The position numbers and the translations under genes were made by a program. A stretch of DNA of 64,000 nucleotides from Chitinophaga pinensis (GTDB taxonomy: Bacteria; Bacteroidota; Bacteroidia; Flavobacteriales_D; Crocinitomicaceae). The notes below the pieces were generated by a model, which ran no database searches, was not told where the DNA came from, and saw only the letters and a list, made by a program, of their open reading frames with translations. This document shows, in pieces, positions 61,981-64,000 of the stretch. Location of the stretch: assembly GCA_945883825.1 (NCBI GenBank), contig CAMCYF010000004.1, forward strand, positions 1 through 64,000. The letters run 5' to 3'. The first letter of the stretch is position 1. Each line of letters starts with the position of its first letter.

Positions 61981-63008
61981 TAGAGGAAGATGCAGTATTT
62001 GATTTGGATAACGAGGAAGAATTATTTGAACATTATCGCTTTAAGGTTGATCCAGGCCAAGAAATAATTCGCATTGATAAGTATCTTTTAGATAGGCTTC
62101 CAAATACTTCAAGAAACAAAATTCAAGTTGCTGCCAAAAATGGTAACGTTCATGTAAACGGCAAAAAGGAAAAGCAAAATTACAAAGTAAAACCTGGGGA
62201 TGAAGTGGCAATGGTTTTGCCATACCCAGTTCGTGAATTTGAGTTGATTCCTCAAAATATTCCTATTGAAATTTTGTATGAGGACAATGAATTATTGATT
62301 GTGAATAAACCTGCTAATATGGTTGTTCATCCAGGATACGGAAATTATTCAGGTACGCTTGTAAATGCATTAGTCTATCACATAAATAATTTGCCAAACC
62401 CACCAAATGATTATTATGGACGACCCGGATTAGTTCATCGAATTGACAAACACACTACTGGAATTCTTGTTATTGCTAAAACTGAAATGGCTTTAACGCA
62501 TTTAGCAAAACAGTTTTATGATAGAACCACTGAACGAAAATACATTGCTTTAGTTTGGGGTGATTTAAAAGAAGATGGCTTTGTAGAAGGGAATATTGGA
62601 CGATCTCTAAAAAACAGAAAAGTAATGTCCGTTTTTCCTGATTCAGATTATGGTAAATTCGCAAAAACTCACTACAAAGTTATCGAACGCTTTGGTTTAG
62701 TTACTCTTATTGAGTGCAAATTAGAAACAGGAAGAACACATCAAATCCGAGTTCATATGAAGCATATTGGCCATCCACTCTTTAATGATTTGGAATATGG
62801 AGGCAATAAGATCTTAAGGGGTACAATTTCAGTGCCTTATCGTAAGTTTGTAGATAATTGTTTCTCACTGCTTTCAGGACAAGCATTACATGCTAAATCA
62901 CTAGGTCTAATTCAACCTCAAACGAAAGAAAAATTATTTTTTGAATCTGAATTACCTATTTCTTTTTCTGATTTGCTATCAGAATGGCGAAAATATTGTG
63001 CAGATTAA
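61959..63008 (+). CDS. rluD: 23S rRNA pseudouridine synthase RluD-type
   Basis: The 349-residue protein has an N-terminal S4 RNA-binding domain (about residues 30-95, RIDKYLLDRLPNTSRNKIQV) and an RluA-family catalytic domain. It shows LVHRIDKHTTGILVIAK, with the catalytic Asp, and RTHQIRVHMKHIGHPLFND. It converts specific uridines in 23S rRNA (helix 69) to pseudouridine. The overlap with the preceding cargo gene is notable, because it couples an RNA enzyme to a surface protein. Confidence 0.95.
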   Translation: MENTEKLIEEDAVFDLDNEEELFEHYRFKVDPGQEIIRIDKYLLDRLPNTSRNKIQVAAKNGNVHVNGKKEKQNYKVKPGDEVAMVLPYPVREFELIPQNIPIEILYEDNELLIVNKPANMVVHPGYGNYSGTLVNALVYHINNLPNPPNDYYGRPGLVHRIDKHTTGILVIAKTEMALTHLAKQFYDRTTERKYIALVWGDLKEDGFVEGNIGRSLKNRKVMSVFPDSDYGKFAKTHYKVIERFGLVTLIECKLETGRTHQIRVHMKHIGHPLFNDLEYGGNKILRGTISVPYRKFVDNCFSLLSGQALHAKSLGLIQPQTKEKLFFESELPISFSDLLSEWRKYCAD

Positions 63009-63050
63009 TTAATTTTCTTTATTTTTGAACTATATTTAAATTTATTTTTT

Positions 63051-64000
63051 ATGAAGCAGTTTGTAATAACTCTTTTTCTTTTTGTCTCTAATTGTGGATT
63101 TTTACTATCTCAAGATATAAAAGAAAGAGAACGTGAAATGCCAAAATATGTAGCTGATGCAAATGCAACATTCTTATCTGGTAATTATTTTGAAGCACTT
63201 ACAAAGTGTGAAAAAGCATATAAGAGATTAGGGACTAAAGGGACCATAAGAGAAAAAGGCTCAATGGCTTTCAATATTGCTGAAGCGAATAGATACCTTT
63301 CTAGGTATGACGATGCAAATAAATGGTATGGCGTTTGTATAGAACTCAAATATTTTGAGCGTGTACCAGAAGTTTATTTCTACAAGGGAAATATGTTGAA
63401 AATGATGGGTGATTTCTCTAGTGCATCAAAGGTTTATGAATCCTATAAAAAAATTGCTCCTAAGTCGATGTATAAAGAAGTAGATGATGCTATTTCATCA
63501 TTACAAAAATTTAAAGATTTTAGCATTGAAGAATCAAAAGTAGTAGTTAAATGTGAATCAAAAATAAATAGCAACAAATACGATATGTCTCCTGCTTTTG
63601 CAGACAAAAAAGGTAAAGTTATTTATTTTGCAACAAGCCGAGATGAATCTTTTGGTACTTCAAGGGATTTGGTAATCGGGCATAAATATATGGATATTTT
63701 TATGGCTACTTATGATGAAAAAGGTAATCCTTCTGATGTTAGATCAATTGATACAAAAGGAATTGTTAATACCTCTCAAAGTGAAGGATCAGTTTGTTTT
63801 GATTCTAAGAAAAAAATAATGTATTTTACGCGTTGTCCAAATCCTTCTAAAGTAAGTTTAGGCTGCGACATTTGGCAAGTTGATGTAATTGGAGAAGATT
63901 TTGAGAATCCAATAAAATTAAATTTAAAGCCTGCAGACTCAATTTCCGTCGGTCATCCTTGTATCACTGAGGATGGAAATATGCTAATTTTTTCATCAGA
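63051..64000 (+). CDS. PorE/OmpA-like secreted protein, 5' part
   Basis: The frame is open from ATG 63051 to the window edge (316 codons seen). It has a signal peptide (TLFLFVSNCGFLLS/QDIKE), a TPR-like helical region (about residues 32-150, with EALTKCEKAYKRL and RYDDANKWYGVCI) and the first PD40-type propeller blades (YDMSPAFADKKGKVIYFATSRDE and VCFDSKKKIMYFTR). This order, TPR then PD40 propeller, matches T9SS protein PorE and related OmpA-family proteins, which end in an OmpA peptidoglycan-binding domain. The C-terminal domain lies outside the window, so the assignment is provisional. Confidence 0.75.
   Translation, partial: MKQFVITLFLFVSNCGFLLSQDIKEREREMPKYVADANATFLSGNYFEALTKCEKAYKRLGTKGTIREKGSMAFNIAEANRYLSRYDDANKWYGVCIELKYFERVPEVYFYKGNMLKMMGDFSSASKVYESYKKIAPKSMYKEVDDAISSLQKFKDFSIEESKVVVKCESKINSNKYDMSPAFADKKGKVIYFATSRDESFGTSRDLVIGHKYMDIFMATYDEKGNPSDVRSIDTKGIVNTSQSEGSVCFDSKKKIMYFTRCPNPSKVSLGCDIWQVDVIGEDFENPIKLNLKPADSISVGHPCITEDGNMLIFSS

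Noticed and set aside
1..64000. tRNA, rRNA, CRISPR arrays, insertion sequences, phage genes and an origin
   Set aside because: I found no cloverleaf, regularly spaced repeats, transposase or integrase frames, or DnaA-box cluster.

Overview
The window reads as chromosomal DNA from a member of the Bacteroidota, most likely order Flavobacteriales (a Crocinitomicaceae/Fluviicola-like organism would fit, but the species cannot be named from the sequence). The evidence is: AT-rich DNA; many secreted proteins with type IX secretion (T9SS) C-terminal tails; T9SS machinery genes (PorW/SprE, PorZ, a PorE-like gene); bacillithiol-linked proteins (bacilliredoxin, YtxJ); the long IleRS; no obvious Shine-Dalgarno sequences; and Bacteroidota-type promoters (TTG, 17-23 bases, TAnnTTTG) ahead of several genes. 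There are no tRNA or rRNA genes, CRISPR arrays, insertion sequences or phage genes that I can support.

Layout. 1-5.2 kb: end of a tadA-like deaminase, then a minus-strand run porW - bactofilin - atpZ - small membrane protein, and yebC and engB. 5.3-15.4 kb: a MerR/B12-domain regulator, a biotin carrier protein, ileS, a lipoprotein, then hydrolase / pepP / DUF5808 / arylsulfotransferase-like T9SS cargo / gamma-carbonic anhydrase. 15.5-20.8 kb: a plus-strand respiratory oxidase operon (cyoE, two subunit III genes with large soluble inserts, subunit IV, two Sco-like proteins, DUF420). 20.8-30 kb: small and accessory genes: bacilliredoxin, zinc ribbons, TPR, DUF1566-like, a TonB-receptor relic, YjdM, an SprB-repeat cargo protein, a methyltransferase, a Kelch cargo protein and DUF4256. 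30-37 kb: tandem beta-helix surface proteins, mnmE, a small conserved protein and porZ. 37.4-43.8 kb: a membrane glycosylation-type cluster (YfhO, DUF2079, an unassigned GT-C-like protein, polyprenyl-phosphate GT2). 44-52.6 kb: cargo proteins with RidA, an RNA methyltransferase, an SDR39U1 epimerase and a YqaA protein. 52.7-64 kb: lptB, tatC, small lipoproteins, pheS, ytxJ, glutaminyl cyclase, LOG protein, PASTA protein, T9SS cargo, rluD and the start of a PorE-like OmpA protein.

How it fits together. The strongest common theme is the cell surface. About nine exported proteins carry T9SS tails, and three genes look like T9SS machinery or its attachment. Fifteen exported proteins have a predicted signal-peptide cleavage site just before Gln, matching the periplasmic glutaminyl cyclase encoded at 57.0 kb. 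A four-gene membrane glycosyltransferase set could decorate surface material. The second theme is terminal oxidase assembly. The most interesting points are the GIHH signature in IleRS, the CarH-like motif in the MerR regulator, the inserts in both oxidase subunit III genes beside a His-less Sco protein, and a compositionally distinct YfhO gene.
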